From: Acaryochloris sp. CCMEE 5410
GTDB lineage: Bacteria; Cyanobacteriota; Cyanobacteriia; Thermosynechococcales; Thermosynechococcaceae
Reading direction: 5' to 3'
Assembly (NCBI RefSeq): GCF_000238775.2
Contig: NZ_AFEJ02000001.1
Coordinates: forward strand, 3,162,001 to 3,226,000
DNA: 64,000 nt
Part shown: piece by piece, positions 17,627 to 27,575 of the stretch
Layout: every line of letters begins with the position of its first letter
How positions within the stretch are numbered: position 1 is the stretch's first letter
Made by a program: the position numbers and the translations under genes
The notes under the pieces: generated by a model
Databases searched by the model: none
What the model saw: only the letters and a program-made list of their open reading frames with translations
What the model was told of the DNA's origin: nothing

Positions 17627-18381
17627 TTATGACAGGGTAGTTTGGGGATAGAGTCGGCTGAGTTTAGTTCGTGCATCATCCACTGTAAATAACCAATTAA
17701 CCGTCGTTTTATCTCGGTTACGCCTTTGTTCCCATGCAGTGACCTCATGCCGGAGTTTTTCAATATCAGGAATTCGTCGATTTAAGCACTGCCTAGAAAG
17801 AGCCGAAAACTCAAACTCAACCATATTGAGCCAACTGCCATGTTTTGGAGTGTAGTGAAACTGGATGCGACTGAGAATCCTCAAAGCTTCATCAGGTTTG
17901 AAGGTTTTGTAGAGTGCAGCGGGAGTATGGGTGTTGAGATTGTCTAAGACAACGTGCACTTGTTGAGCATCAGGAAACAGACCATCTACTAGATACTGCA
18001 TGCACACCCCAAAGTCCTCACTTTTTCGATGCTCAGTCACCTTCAAATGTCGCCAACTTTTAAGCGGTTGAAAAAGCCAAATATATTACAAGTGCCCTTG
18101 CGCTCATATTCATGGTCGTAGCGTTGGGGACGACCGGGCTTTGGTGGACGGGGCACCCGGGTTTCGCCAATCAGTTGGCAAGGCCGTTCATCAAAACAAA
18201 CAACAGGCTCCTCAGGATGGTAGGGTTGGGCATACAAATCTAGAACGTTCTCCATCCGCCAAACAAAGTCTGCGCCTACAGTAGAAAAACACCACTGCTC
18301 TTTTAGCCACGGCTTAAGCTGTTTTTTCGAGCGTGCGTCGCACCGTTTCATCCGATAGGCTTTCGACGACGTTGAGTTCAA
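17627..18381 (-). pseudogene. IS630 transposase catalytic part (orfB), frameshifted
   Basis: The catalytic DDE half of the transposase: VVCFDERPCQLIGE, VHVVLDNLNTHTP and FHYTPKHGSWLNMVE carry the three acidic residues. The frame breaks at a run of five A on the plus strand (18071-18075); the second copy has six there and reads through. The N-terminal part overlaps orfA by about 68 bases in another frame near a run of six A (minus strand, 18322-18327), where many IS630 elements join the two frames. In this copy orfB is therefore inactive unless slippage occurs. Confidence 0.85.
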
Positions 18382-18742
18382 CTAGCCGTTCTGCCAATAG
18401 CTGCATGGTCCACCGGCAACAACCGGTAGGTGGGTCGCTACAAGCTGTCGCAATGAGCAAGGCCTCTGCTTTGCTATCGAGCTTCTTTTGCCCCCCTGGC
18501 CTGGGACGCTCATTGAGGGCGAACTCCACACCACCTTCCACAAATTTCTGGCGAGTACGATGCACGGTAGAGATGCCTGCATTGAGCATTTGAGTAATGG
18601 TGTCGTCTTTGTGTCCCTTATCTGCCAACATCAAAATCTGGGCTCGTTTCATTTTTCGCGCTGACAAGGTTCCACGTCGGGTGAGTTGCATCAGCTCACT
18701 GCGTTCTTCAGGCGTTAGCGTCACAATATATTTATCAGGCAT
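18314..18742 (-). CDS. IS630 transposase N-terminal part (orfA)
   Basis: A 142-aa helix-turn-helix portion: LTPEERSELMQLTRRGT, KRAQILMLADKG, DTITQMLNAGISTVHRTRQKF. It corresponds to the DNA-binding domain of IS630 transposases and normally joins orfB by a frame change at the six-A run. The identical product is encoded at 31826-32254. Confidence 0.9.
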   Translation of the reverse strand: MPDKYIVTLTPEERSELMQLTRRGTLSARKMKRAQILMLADKGHKDDTITQMLNAGISTVHRTRQKFVEGGVEFALNERPRPGGQKKLDSKAEALLIATACSDPPTGCCRWTMQLLAERLVELNVVESLSDETVRRTLEKTA

Positions 18743-19265
18743 GATTGGTTGGCTAAAAACAGCTAGATTGTTTCTAGCTTACCTATCTAATTCAGTGTGG
18801 TCGAGCACTAGTTTATACCCGCTGGATTGATGAAGAGAATTGGCAGAAGACTAAAGCCGTCTATTTCTCCGATTTGCCCTTTCCCCTCCGCCTTTTAGTG
18901 CCCAAGATTGCCCGCAATACTGTGACCCAGAATTTACAAGGGCATGGCATGAGGCGGCATGCCGAAGCAGAAATTTACCAGATCGCGGCTTTGGACATTC
19001 AAGCCCTTTCAGACTTCTTGCAAGACAAACCTTATTTTATGGGTGAGCAACCCACGACGTTAGATGCCTCCGCCTATAGCTGTCTCGCTAATATTTTGAA
19101 TGAAACTCTAATATCCCCTTTAAGGGATAAAGCGGCTCAATTGGAGAACTTGGTAATGTATTGCGATCGCATGCATCAAACCTATTACGCTTAAAATTTC
19201 CAGAACACACCTCTTCACTCAAAAACTAAACCCAAACATGTAGCAATATTCAGGCATTAAAGACT

Positions 19266-20201
19266 ATGGCCCGGTCCCGTCAATTAGAAGAGAACCAACT
19301 TCTCCTAGCTGAATTGCGAGAGTCTCCCCTAACCCCCGAAACTGTTGAACAATGGCGTCAGATCCTACACGATACCCATGCCTCAACCATTACCCAAGCC
19401 GCTAAAATTTTGGGCCAACGGGGACTCACTGACCTCAACTCAGACCTAGCAGAGACCTTCACCCGGTTAATGCAAAAACCCGTTAAACGCGACCCCAACT
19501 GTCTAGCCAAAGCTGCTATTGCCGACACCCTCTACCGCCTAGAATCCCATAATCACACCCTATTCCTCCAAGGGATTCGGCATGTTCAGATGGAGCCCGT
19601 TTGGGGTGGATCTGTGGATACTGCCGCTACCTTACGGGGCAACTGCGCCCTAGGGTTAGTGCGCATGCATTATCCCAATGTAATGACCGAACTAGCCGAT
19701 TTACTCGCCGATCCAGAAGGGCCAGCCCGGATGGTCGCGGCCAGAGCCATTGCCTATACCGAAGATCCTCAAGGGATTCCTCTACTGCGGCTACGAGCCA
19801 AGATAGGCGATGAACCACAAGTTTTATCAGAATATTTAGCAGCTCTATTAAAGTTAGCGCCTCAGCAATCAATGCCTTTCGTATCCGAATTCTTAAGGGA
19901 TACGAATCAGCAGATTCAAGAATTAGTAGCCCTGGTTTTAGGCGAGTCCAGACAGCCAGCAGCACTAGACCCTCTACAACATTGGTGGCAAGGAATCCAA
20001 GATCCTGAACTGCGCATCACCGGACTTCTGGCAATTGCCATGCTTAGAACCGACGAAGCGTTTCAGTTTTTGCTAGGGCTGGTGGCAGATGGCAGTGACA
20101 AAACAGCCCAAGAAGCAATCCAAGCCCTAGAAATTTATCGACAAGATTATGACCTCTGGCAACGGGTCTGTGAGGTACGAGACAATCGCCATCAGAGTTA
20201 A
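19266..20201 (+). CDS. HEAT-repeat protein
   Basis: A 311-aa all-helical protein built of HEAT-type repeats, clearest from residue 100 on: RGNCALGLVRMHYPNVMTEL, LADPEGPARMVAARAIAYTED, GDEPQVLSEYLAALLKLAP, LRDTNQQIQELVALVLGESR and IQDPELRITGLLAIAMLRTD. HEAT arrays act as protein-protein scaffolds; in cyanobacteria relatives serve as bilin lyases or assembly factors, but no lyase signature is visible. There is no membrane segment. The ATG at 19266 follows a 70-base gap after the GST-like gene. A strong hairpin follows the gene. Confidence 0.8.
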   Translation: MARSRQLEENQLLLAELRESPLTPETVEQWRQILHDTHASTITQAAKILGQRGLTDLNSDLAETFTRLMQKPVKRDPNCLAKAAIADTLYRLESHNHTLFLQGIRHVQMEPVWGGSVDTAATLRGNCALGLVRMHYPNVMTELADLLADPEGPARMVAARAIAYTEDPQGIPLLRLRAKIGDEPQVLSEYLAALLKLAPQQSMPFVSEFLRDTNQQIQELVALVLGESRQPAALDPLQHWWQGIQDPELRITGLLAIAMLRTDEAFQFLLGLVADGSDKTAQEAIQALEIYRQDYDLWQRVCEVRDNRHQS

Positions 20202-20326
20202 GAAAGACACAGCTGTGCTTGCACAACATTCCGGCAATATTTCAAACACCAAAATCATCAAGCCTGATATCGCAGCAAACCACGCCATTCTCAGCCGTGA
20301 AACCGATCTTCATCTAACGCTTTTAC

Positions 20327-20363
20327 GGCAATGGGCTTGCATGAAATACACAAGCCCATTGCC
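20327..20363. terminator. Strong hairpin between convergent genes
   Basis: A 13-bp perfect stem (20327-20339 with 20351-20363) and 11-base loop lie between the HEAT-repeat gene and the convergent Cys-rich gene, only 25 bases from the latter's stop. It suits a shared bidirectional terminator. Confidence 0.65.
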
Positions 20364-20387
20364 TCAATCACAACTCTAAGCAGTTAC

Positions 20388-21128
20388 CTAGCTAGCACAG
20401 AGGGGAAGCTTGAACTTCTCAACACCCTTCAGATCAAAGTGAATTGAGTAGCAATAGAGAATCTTAAAGCAATAATCTCCTTCCTTAGCGCCACAGCTAA
20501 CTAAAACAAGTTCCCGTGATAGGCAAGATTGCTTGTCCGGTTTATGAGGATCGCAAGGGGGCAAATCACCAAAACAAACAAACTTAGCGGGCTTAATGTA
20601 AACAGAAGGTGTGCCATCAGGTAACTCCGGTACTGGTGTTCCATCTGCTTTAGTCACAACAGAAATAACGACCGTTAAATCTTTGAAGGTCACATTTGAA
20701 TACGGATTACAAGCAGTAATACATAGACACTCCGTATCTGTGGTTTCAATCATGTCCTTGGGTCCATCACCCCAGTGAATTTGGAAACAGGGTTCCAACT
20801 CTGGGATGTCTGCAGGTTTGCAAACTTTCGCTTTGGGATCTTTAGCGTGTGGATGGGGATGGCCCGCGTCAATAATGCACTCTTTTGCTTCACACTCTTT
20901 ATCGAGTAGCCGATCAGCAAAGTCCTCAGCAAGTTTGCAGATTTTGGGATCTTTACTTTGCGGAAAGTCTGCAACAAAGTCTGAAAGGCTAGTTATTTTG
21001 GTAGTTGTGGGGTTGGTGGCTGGATTAACCATCTTTTGTGTCTCCTGATTAGTGAATTCATGAGTCACTGGCTTGTCAATAAACCAGGACTTAAGTTGTT
21101 GACATAATTGGCTAAGAAAATTGTTCAT
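20388..21128 (-). CDS. Cys-rich hypothetical protein, 246 aa
   Basis: I recognise no family. The first 60 residues are low in structure (Thr, Asn and Lys rich, with NPATNPTTTK). From residue 60 the protein has about 17 cysteines, many spaced in pairs such as DKECEAKECIID, ECLCITAC, GDLPPCDPHKPDKQSC and YCFKILYC. The His-Pro segment GHPHPHAKDP lies between them. There is no signal peptide, so disulfides in an exported protein are not indicated; metal binding or a zinc-ribbon-like fold is possible. An ATG at 21030 (MVNPATNP) could be the true start, dropping 33 residues. No same-strand neighbour suggests a role. Confidence 0.6.
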   Translation of the reverse strand: MNNFLSQLCQQLKSWFIDKPVTHEFTNQETQKMVNPATNPTTTKITSLSDFVADFPQSKDPKICKLAEDFADRLLDKECEAKECIIDAGHPHPHAKDPKAKVCKPADIPELEPCFQIHWGDGPKDMIETTDTECLCITACNPYSNVTFKDLTVVISVVTKADGTPVPELPDGTPSVYIKPAKFVCFGDLPPCDPHKPDKQSCLSRELVLVSCGAKEGDYCFKILYCYSIHFDLKGVEKFKLPLCAS

Positions 21129-21386
21129 TTCTGCAGTAGCCTCTGTTCCGAATGACTATAAAAATCTGCTTCGGTAGAGAAAATGCCTGAAGATTTTTCT
21201 GAACTACTCAATGGTCATAGCAGTCCAAATCTCAAGCAATATTGACTAACTGAGAACACACTAGTAAGTGTGCTAATCCATTCTTTACTATGTCTATAGC
21301 AGCGAGTGGATTGCACCTTGATATCGAGACAAAAACCGATCAATCATCAGTACTAAGTTTCTCTCGAATCATCCATTTCTTCGGCT

Positions 21387-21411
21387 GAGACTCTTGATAA
21401 AAGAGAGTCTC
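21387..21411 (+). terminator. Terminator-like hairpin followed by T run
   Basis: GAGACTCT (21387-21394) pairs with AGAGTCTC (21404-21411) around a 9-base loop and is followed by TACATTTTT. It has the form of an intrinsic terminator on the plus strand, but no gene directly precedes it. Confidence 0.4.
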
Positions 21412-21911
21412 TACATTTTTAAAAAATCAACACAAACCCATACTGATCAGTAGTTTTAGAGATAGTTCTTAAACAGCTTGACCTCTATCAACCAGTGCAA
21501 GAGAGTCGCTAAATCAACCTAGCCTTGTTGAAAAAGGCTAACGTCATGCAATACTTTGGTTATTTTTTGAGAATCTAGTATTTCAACTGGAGTCATCTTT
21601 TCTCAATTAACCAAACTGGTTAGAAAGCTGCATTAGCGCTAAATTTTTTAGAACTATGTTTATTTATCATTTTTTATATTTAACTTTACGCAAACGCAAC
21701 ATATCCTTAACATTTTTTCGAAGTATTTTTTATGCAGATGCAATGATAATGAGCCAAAAAATTAATAGATATTTTTATGCTTAAATCAAAATTTTCCATC
21801 AAAAATTCAGTCAATCTTTTCTGGCTTTGACTTTGCATAGAACACTTAACATGCATGCTGTAAGTAGCTTTTCTAAAGCTACTGAATATAAATTTTGAGC
21901 ATTCCTGAATA

Positions 21912-21919
21912 TCTGATTC
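21912..21919. repeat. Target-site duplication, left copy (ISKra4-type copy A)
   Basis: TCTGATTC abuts the IS end at 21920 and is repeated at 23405-23412. Confidence 0.88.
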
Positions 21920-23404
21920 GGGCGTAAGCACAGAATCGGGGATGTATGGCTCAAAGAAAAACGGGTCAAGGACAATAGATCCTGTACCCGAATCAAAAAC
22001 TTGTCATGAGCCTAACATCGCAATTGCCAACCGTACTAGAGCATCACGAATTTCTAGAACAGGTCGAAGCACTCAAAGAAGCACCCAGCCTGAGTCAGAT
22101 GGTTTATATCGTTCTGCAAATGGGTTTGTTTTTGGCTCGCTGGCTTCTGGAGGATGAACTCTCACGGCGAGCAAAACAGTATTGGAATGGCCGAGGTGTC
22201 CCACTTGCGGAACCCGCTTGCACTCGAAGGGATGGGAATCTCGTCAGATGCAGACACTGGTGGGAAATATTGCCTGAAAGCGACGGGTGGGTCGTTGTCC
22301 CCACAGGTGTCCAGGTAGTCTATCCGCTCCTTTGGATCAATCCATTGGGATTACCTCCTATCAGCACAGCAGTGAAGAATTGGTTCGTCTAGGCTGCTTG
22401 TTAAGTCTATTTATGCCCTATGAACTGGCCAGTTGGATGCTGAGTCAGTGGAGTGGTTTATCCGTCAGCTCATCAAGCTTGTGGAGTTGGGTGCAAGTCA
22501 TGGGCAACAAAGCTTATCAGGAGCTAGAGACTCAACTCAAAGCTCAAGCCTCAGGTGACCAGACTCCTTGTGAAGCGATTTCAGAGGTGTTGTCTGTTCT
22601 ACCTTTGGCCATTGCTGCTGACGGTGTGATGGTGCCCTTTCGCCCCACCCCGAAAACCCCCAAGGGAAAAATCCAGTGGCGAGAAGTCAAAGTTGCTATC
22701 TTAGCCCGCCTAGGAACACGGGGCACCCGAGCACAAAAGCGTGTCCCCCAACTACTACGTCGAAGACTGGTGGCAGTATTGGGCGATATCGACCAGTTCA
22801 TCCCCTTACTGCACCTCGAAGCCCGCAAACAAGACTTTGAATCAGCCCCAAGCGTCATCTGGTTGAGTGATGGGGGGCGAGGCTTCTGGCGAGTCTACCG
22901 CACCTTGTTCTCTCACTGTGCTGTGGCAGTTCTCGATTTCTTTCATGCAGCAGGCCATCTTGCACGAGCAACAAAAGCGATGTTTGGGGATGCTCGCTCT
23001 GCTCAAGCCCAAGCCTGGTTCCGGCGCTGGCGACACCAATTGCGACATGGGCAACACCTATTAGTATTGCGGTCCTTGACGATGTTGATTCACTCACAAT
23101 TGTTTACGGGCAAATCTTTTACGACGTTGCTCCAGGTACAGGCTTATTTCCAGCGCCATCTGCGACACATCCAATATCGCCACTTTGAACAACTACAGAT
23201 ACCGCTGGGGTCAGGAATGGTCGAAAGTGCTTGTAAGTGGCTGATTCAACAGCGCTTTAAGGGGGTTGGTATGCGCTGGAGTGAGGATGGTTTCAATCAT
23301 CTACTCATGCTGCGGCTTGCCTGGGTCAATCAACGGTTTGACTCCCTATTCCCAGGGGTAACCATTCCGAAGTCTAAGGCATCCCCGATCCATTAGCTAC
23401 GCCC
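21920..23404 (+). mobile_element. ISKra4-type insertion sequence, copy A, 1485 bp
   Basis: The ends begin GGGCGTAAGCACAG and close TTAGCTACGCCC, with the matching inner block ATCGGGGATG / CATCCCCGAT, and are flanked by the 8-bp repeat TCTGATTC. A sister copy lies at 27931-29409. The right end is only 71 bases from the purL start codon, so the insertion has replaced or displaced sequence upstream of the purL promoter. Confidence 0.9.
22006..23396 (+). pseudogene. ISKra4-type transposase, frame-broken (copy A)
   Basis: The N-terminal 60-odd residues read from 22006 (MSLTSQLPTVLEHHEFLEQ); the frame then changes near 22190, so that the zinc-finger segment WPRCPTCGTRLHSKGWESRQ is readable only in another frame. 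That frame meets TGA at 22275-22277, where relatives are expected to have Trp, just before KRRVGRCPHRCPG. From 22287 the rest is open to 23396 and carries the catalytic part: PLAIAADGVMVPFRP, IWLSDGGRGFWRVYR, VAVLDFFHAAGHL and IPLGSGMVESACKW. The same shift and the same TGA occur in copy B. Confidence 0.82.
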
Positions 23405-23412
23405 TCTGATTC
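23405..23412. repeat. Target-site duplication, right copy (ISKra4-type copy A)
   Basis: TCTGATTC, identical to 21912-21919. Confidence 0.88.
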
Positions 23413-23475
23413 AGCCTGCATCGATACTCTAGATCAACCTGTACAATAGGGACTTGTGCGATTGGTATAGAGTAC

Positions 23476-25827
23476 ATGGCAAGCCCTGGATCTTCTCCCT
23501 TTTCCCCTGAAGAAATTGCTGCTGAAGGGCTAAAGCCCGAAGAATACGACGATATCGTTCAACGATTGGGTCGCCATCCCAATCGAGCCGAGCTGGGCAT
23601 GTTTGGCGTCATGTGGTCCGAGCATTGCTGCTACAAGAATTCCCGGCCTTTACTCTCGCAATTTCCCACGGAAGGCAAGCATGTATTAGTCGGTCCTGGA
23701 GAGAATGCTGGAGTTGTCGATTTAGGCAATGGCCTCCAGCTCGCCTTCAAAGTTGAGTCCCATAACCATCCTTCTGCCGTTGAACCGTTTCAGGGTGCGG
23801 CAACGGGAGTCGGCGGCATCTTACGAGATATTTTCACCATGGGCGCCCGCCCTATTGCCGTCCTCAATTCCCTGCGATTTGGTGATCTAGACGATGCTCG
23901 CACCCGCCGTTTATTTAGTGGGGTGGTGGCCGGAATTGCCCACTATGGCAACTGTGTGGGCGTGCCGACCGTGGGTGGTGAAGTTTATTTTGATCCTGCC
24001 TACACGGGCAATCCCCTCGTCAACGCCATGGCTATGGGCCTGATGGAGACCGCTGAGATTGTCAAAGCTGGGGCATCAGGCGTGGGTAATCCGGTGCTTT
24101 ATGTGGGATCTACCACCGGGCGAGACGGTATGGGAGGGGCGAGCTTTGCCAGTGCTGAACTGGATGCCACCTCTGAAGTAGAAGATCGACCCGCTGTTCA
24201 AGTCGGTGACCCATTTTTAGAAAAATCTTTAATTGAAGCCTGTCTAGAAGCCTTCCAAACCGGAGCGGTGGTTGCTGCTCAAGATATGGGGGCAGCTGGC
24301 CTGACCTGCTCCACTGCCGAAATGGCAGAGAAAGGCGGCGTGGGGATTGATCTGGATTTAGATCTAATTCCCAACCGAGAAACGGGGATGGTGCCCTACG
24401 AATATTTGCTCTCCGAATCCCAAGAGCGGATGTTGTTTGTGGCCGAAAAAGGTCGGGAACAGGAGCTGATTGATATCTTCCACCGTTGGGGTCTACAGGC
24501 CGTCGTTGCCGGTTCAGTCATTGCTGAACCCATTGTCAAGATTCGGTTCCAAGGAGAAGTAGCGGCAGAAATTCCCGCGACCGCCTTATCCGACAATACG
24601 CCAATCTATAAGCGTGAGGTGTTAGCTGAACCCCCTGAGTATGTCCAGAAAGCACGGGAGTGGAGTTGCGATCGCATCCCCCCTTGCACCGCTGAAGGCA
24701 TCGAAATCCAAGGCCAGCAAAACTCTTGGTCAGATATCCTCCTCCAGCTTTTACAAGTCCCCACGATTGCCAGCAAACGCTGGGTGTATCGCCAGTACGA
24801 TCACCAAGTCCAAAACAACACCGTCGTCTTGCCCGGTGATGCCGATGCCACCATCGTTCGCCTTCGTCCCGTCGCCCACCAAGAAACCCCTGACCCAGGC
24901 GTAGAGTCTAAAACCGCCGTCGCCGCCACCATCGACTGCAACGCTCGCTATGTCTATTTAGATCCCTATGAAGGGGCCAAGATGACTGTCGCCGAAGCCG
25001 CTCGCAACTTGAGTTGTGTGGGCGCTGAGCCGATTGCTGTGACCGATAACCTCAACTTTGGCAGCCCCGAAAAACCTATTGGCTATTGGCAGCTAGCAGA
25101 AGCCTGCCGAGGACTCTCAGAAGCCTGTCGCCATTTACAAACTCCTGTCACTGGCGGTAATGTTTCCCTCTACAACGAAACCTTTGATGCCGATGGTCAG
25201 CCCCAGCCCATCTATCCCACCCCTGTGATTGGCATGGTGGGATTAGTGCCCGATCTCACCAAGACCTGTGTCCAGGGCTGGCAAGCAGACGGCGATCTGA
25301 TTTATCTACTCGGAATTCCCCTCGACGCCCAAAGTGACCTCGTTACCCTCGGAGCCACGGAATATTTAGCCAGCATTCATCATCAGGTAGCGGGTGAACC
25401 ACCCCATGCCGATTTAAATCTAGAAGCCCAAGTCCAAGCTGCCTGCCGCCACGGTATTCAACAGGGCTGGCTCCACTCGGCCCATGACTGTGCAGAAGGG
25501 GGAATAGCCGTCGCCCTAGCCGAGTCCTGCATCAGTGGTCAACGAGGGGCTGACATTCAAGTTCCTACCGGTTCAAACCGTTGGGACCAGGTCTTATTTG
25601 GTGAAGGGGGGGCCAGGATTGTCGTTTCTGTCAGCGCAACTCATCAAGCAGCCTGGGAATCCTATTTACAAGAACATCTACCTCAATATTGGCAACAGAT
25701 AGGAACCGTCACCACCCCCAATTCAGAGCTCACCCTCACAACAAATGTTCATCAAACCTTAATCAAGGTTAGGATTGAAGAGGCCACTCAACGATGGTCT
25801 CAAGCCATTGAGTCCAAGCTGGCGTAA
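23476..25827 (+). CDS. purL: Phosphoribosylformylglycinamidine synthase subunit II
   Basis: A 783-aa PurL of the small, multi-subunit type, catalysing the ATP-dependent conversion of FGAR to FGAM in de novo purine synthesis together with PurS and the glutaminase PurQ. Landmarks are [40 protein letters not shown] (ATP site), [15 protein letters not shown] and the second half starting [15 protein letters not shown] with [10 protein letters not shown]. The length is normal. A possible -10 box TACAAT lies at 23442-23447; the insertion ends at 23404, so any -35 element sits just inside native sequence. purF follows 86 bases downstream on the same strand, a common cyanobacterial arrangement. Confidence 0.97.
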   Translation: MASPGSSPFSPEEIAAEGLKPEEYDDIVQRLGRHPNRAELGMFGVMWSEHCCYKNSRPLLSQFPTEGKHVLVGPGENAGVVDLGNGLQLAFKVESHNHPSAVEPFQGAATGVGGILRDIFTMGARPIAVLNSLRFGDLDDARTRRLFSGVVAGIAHYGNCVGVPTVGGEVYFDPAYTGNPLVNAMAMGLMETAEIVKAGASGVGNPVLYVGSTTGRDGMGGASFASAELDATSEVEDRPAVQVGDPFLEKSLIEACLEAFQTGAVVAAQDMGAAGLTCSTAEMAEKGGVGIDLDLDLIPNRETGMVPYEYLLSESQERMLFVAEKGREQELIDIFHRWGLQAVVAGSVIAEPIVKIRFQGEVAAEIPATALSDNTPIYKREVLAEPPEYVQKAREWSCDRIPPCTAEGIEIQGQQNSWSDILLQLLQVPTIASKRWVYRQYDHQVQNNTVVLPGDADATIVRLRPVAHQETPDPGVESKTAVAATIDCNARYVYLDPYEGAKMTVAEAARNLSCVGAEPIAVTDNLNFGSPEKPIGYWQLAEACRGLSEACRHLQTPVTGGNVSLYNETFDADGQPQPIYPTPVIGMVGLVPDLTKTCVQGWQADGDLIYLLGIPLDAQSDLVTLGATEYLASIHHQVAGEPPHADLNLEAQVQAACRHGIQQGWLHSAHDCAEGGIAVALAESCISGQRGADIQVPTGSNRWDQVLFGEGGARIVVSVSATHQAAWESYLQEHLPQYWQQIGTVTTPNSELTLTTNVHQTLIKVRIEEATQRWSQAIESKLA

Positions 25828-25913
25828 ATCCAGGCTGCTTGAGGCTGAATAAGGACAAATGTTTGTAATGTGTCAGTTTTTCTGGTTTATTCAGTTTACT
25901 TAACGACTTAAAT

Positions 25914-27422
25914 ATGTTTCCTGCTGCTTCTGCTCCATCGATTCCCACTGGCAACGATCCCGTTGATCCCCACCTTTCCACCGAATCGTGGTCCGAAGAC
26001 AAACCAGAAGAAGCCTGTGGCGTGTTTGGCGTGTTTGCGCCCGGTTTAGAAGCCGCCAAGCTAGCTTACTTTGGTCTCTATGCCCTCCAACATCGAGGTC
26101 AAGAATCGGCAGGGATTACCACTTACACCCCAGAGGGGAAAACCCACACCTACAAAAACATGGGTTTGGTCTCTCAAGTCTTCTCAGAACCGATTTTGAA
26201 TGACTTACCCGGCCATATTGCCGTTGGTCATACCCGCTACTCCACGACTGGTTCAAGCCGAGTCGCTAACGCTCAACCCGTCGTCGTTGAAACCCCTAAA
26301 GGCTCAATCGCCCTGGCCCATAACGGCAATTTAGTGAATACCGTCGAGTTTCGCAAAACGTTACTGGTCAAAAACTGTCCCCTGGAAACCACTACAGATT
26401 CTGAAGTGATTGCCTATGCCATTGGCGAAGCAGTCAAAGCGGGCAAGGACTGGTACTCCAGTGTGATTGAAGCTTGTCAGCAATGCGAAGGGGCCTTCAG
26501 TCTAGTGATTGGCACACCGACCGGCATCCTCGGCGTTCGCGACCCCCAGGGAATTCGCCCTTTGGTTCTCGGCACCATTGACACGGATAATCCCGATAAA
26601 CCCCATTACGTCCTCGCCTCCGAAACCTGTGCCCTCGACATCATCGGGGCAACCCACGTTCGTGAAATCGAGCCAGGGGAAATTGTTCATATCACGGCTG
26701 ACGGCATTACCTCCGATACCTGGGCTCCTAAGCCTGAGCGGAAATTGTGCATCTTTGAGATGATTTACTTTGCTCGCCCCGATAGCCATATGAAAGGCGA
26801 AAGTCTCTATAGCTACCGCTTGCGTCTGGGTCACCATCTCGGCAAGGAATCTCCCATCGATGCAGATATGGTGATTGCAGTCCCCGATTCTGGTGTGCCT
26901 GCCGCCATTGGCTATTCCCAAACCAGTGGCATTCCCTATGCCGAAGGCTTGATTAAAAATCGCTATGTGGGCCGAACCTTTATTCAACCCACCCAAGCCA
27001 TGCGCGAAATCGGGATTCGCATGAAGCTCAATCCACTCCGGGATGTCTTGGAAGGAAAGCGGATTATCATTGTCGATGATTCGATTGTTCGAGGCACCAC
27101 CAGCTACAAAATTGTCCGTGCCCTCCGAGAGGCAGGCGCCACAGAAGTCCATATGCGAGTTTCTTCACCACCTGTGACGCATCCCTGCTTTTATGGCATT
27201 GACACGGATGATCAAGATCAGCTGATCGCAGCCACCACCTCGACCTCAGATATTGCTCAAAAAATTGGGGTTGACTCCCTTCACTATCTCAGTTGGGAAG
27301 GCATGTTAGCGGCAACCGGACGTAACCCTGAAAATTACTGTTCAGCCTGCTTTACAGGAGATTATCCCATCTCCATTCCTGAACCCCTGAAACGTACAAA
27401 GCTAATGCTGGAAAAGGCCTGA
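25914..27422 (+). CDS. purF: Amidophosphoribosyltransferase
   Basis: A 502-aa PurF, the first committed enzyme of purine synthesis, forming 5-phosphoribosylamine from PRPP and glutamine. The N-terminal nucleophile Cys35 (EEACGVFGVFAPG) would be exposed by removal of a 34-residue propeptide; the Ntn-glutaminase domain continues with HRGQESAGI, VGHTRYSTTGSS and LAHNGNLVN. The phosphoribosyltransferase domain has the PRPP loop RIIIVDDSIVRGTTSYKI. Near the C-terminus CSACFTGDYP matches the cysteine pattern of iron-sulfur containing PurF. It directly follows purL. A remnant of a PIN-domain gene abuts its 3' end on the other strand. Confidence 0.97.
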   Translation: MFPAASAPSIPTGNDPVDPHLSTESWSEDKPEEACGVFGVFAPGLEAAKLAYFGLYALQHRGQESAGITTYTPEGKTHTYKNMGLVSQVFSEPILNDLPGHIAVGHTRYSTTGSSRVANAQPVVVETPKGSIALAHNGNLVNTVEFRKTLLVKNCPLETTTDSEVIAYAIGEAVKAGKDWYSSVIEACQQCEGAFSLVIGTPTGILGVRDPQGIRPLVLGTIDTDNPDKPHYVLASETCALDIIGATHVREIEPGEIVHITADGITSDTWAPKPERKLCIFEMIYFARPDSHMKGESLYSYRLRLGHHLGKESPIDADMVIAVPDSGVPAAIGYSQTSGIPYAEGLIKNRYVGRTFIQPTQAMREIGIRMKLNPLRDVLEGKRIIIVDDSIVRGTTSYKIVRALREAGATEVHMRVSSPPVTHPCFYGIDTDDQDQLIAATTSTSDIAQKIGVDSLHYLSWEGMLAATGRNPENYCSACFTGDYPISIPEPLKRTKLMLEKA

Positions 27423-27575
27423 TTAAACTTCAGCAGGAAGAATAATCAATGGGATAATCTCCCTACGGTTTTTGCGATAAATATGGAAGTCACTATCCAG
27501 GGTAAAGATAGACCGATAAAGGTATAGTTTTGCCATTCTCACTAATTCTGCAAACGTTGCAATAACGTATTGCGA
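27423..27575 (-). pseudogene. PIN-domain (VapC-like) toxin, C-terminal remnant
   Basis: Minus-strand translation from 27575 to the TAA at 27423-27425 gives about 50 residues: ATFAELVRMAKLYLYRSIFT, then LDSDFHIYRKNRREIIPLI. This matches the last third of PIN-domain toxins, where LVRMA...FTLDSDF...YR carries the late acidic residues of the active site. An in-frame TGA at 27576-27578 precedes it and no upstream part is recognisable, so it is a decayed fragment. The stop abuts the purF stop codon from the opposite strand. Confidence 0.72.

Larger units (their letters stand above)
17611..18807 (-). mobile_element. IS630 family element, copy 1, 1197 bp
   Basis: The ends TGCTTCACCACAGTG and CAGTGTGGTCGAGCA form imperfect terminal inverted repeats, flanked by CTAG at 17607-17610 and 18808-18811. 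IS630 elements target TA, which is central in CTAG. A second copy of identical length lies at 31123-32319, with only a few differences. Two overlapping minus-strand reading frames encode the transposase. It interrupts the GST-like gene. Confidence 0.9.
17295..19194 (+). pseudogene. Glutathione S-transferase-like gene split by an IS630 element
   Basis: Coding sequence 17295-17610 continues at 18812-19194 once the insertion and one CTAG are removed; WAL joins VYTRWIDEE in frame to give 232 aa. The N-terminal part is a thioredoxin-fold GST domain (LTLYQFEPAWG, NASPFCMKLETY, KGKLPYIEDKGQIIADSNLI), closest in feel to the fax/metaxin-like GST group. The C-terminal part is the helical GST domain (FLQDKPYFMGEQPTTLDAS). 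A Cys in SPFCMK may be the catalytic residue. The insertion falls at residue 105, between the two domains, so no functional enzyme is expected from this locus now. Confidence 0.88.
21129..21919. other. AT-rich intergenic region without a recognisable gene
   Basis: These 791 bases up to the insertion sequence hold no frame that looks coding. A short minus-strand open frame at 21707-21931 extends into the IS end and has atypical composition, so I do not accept it. The only structured item seen is the hairpin at 21387-21411. The upstream control region of the Cys-rich gene must lie at the left end. Confidence 0.5.

Noticed and set aside
21707-21931. Minus-strand 74-codon frame before the first ISKra4-type copy
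   Set aside because: It starts within the insertion sequence and runs into AT-rich intergenic DNA; composition and sequence do not look coding.
26502-27152. A 216-codon minus-strand open frame inside purF
   Set aside because: It lies wholly antisense to a strongly conserved gene, has no family features and mirrors the codon structure of purF.
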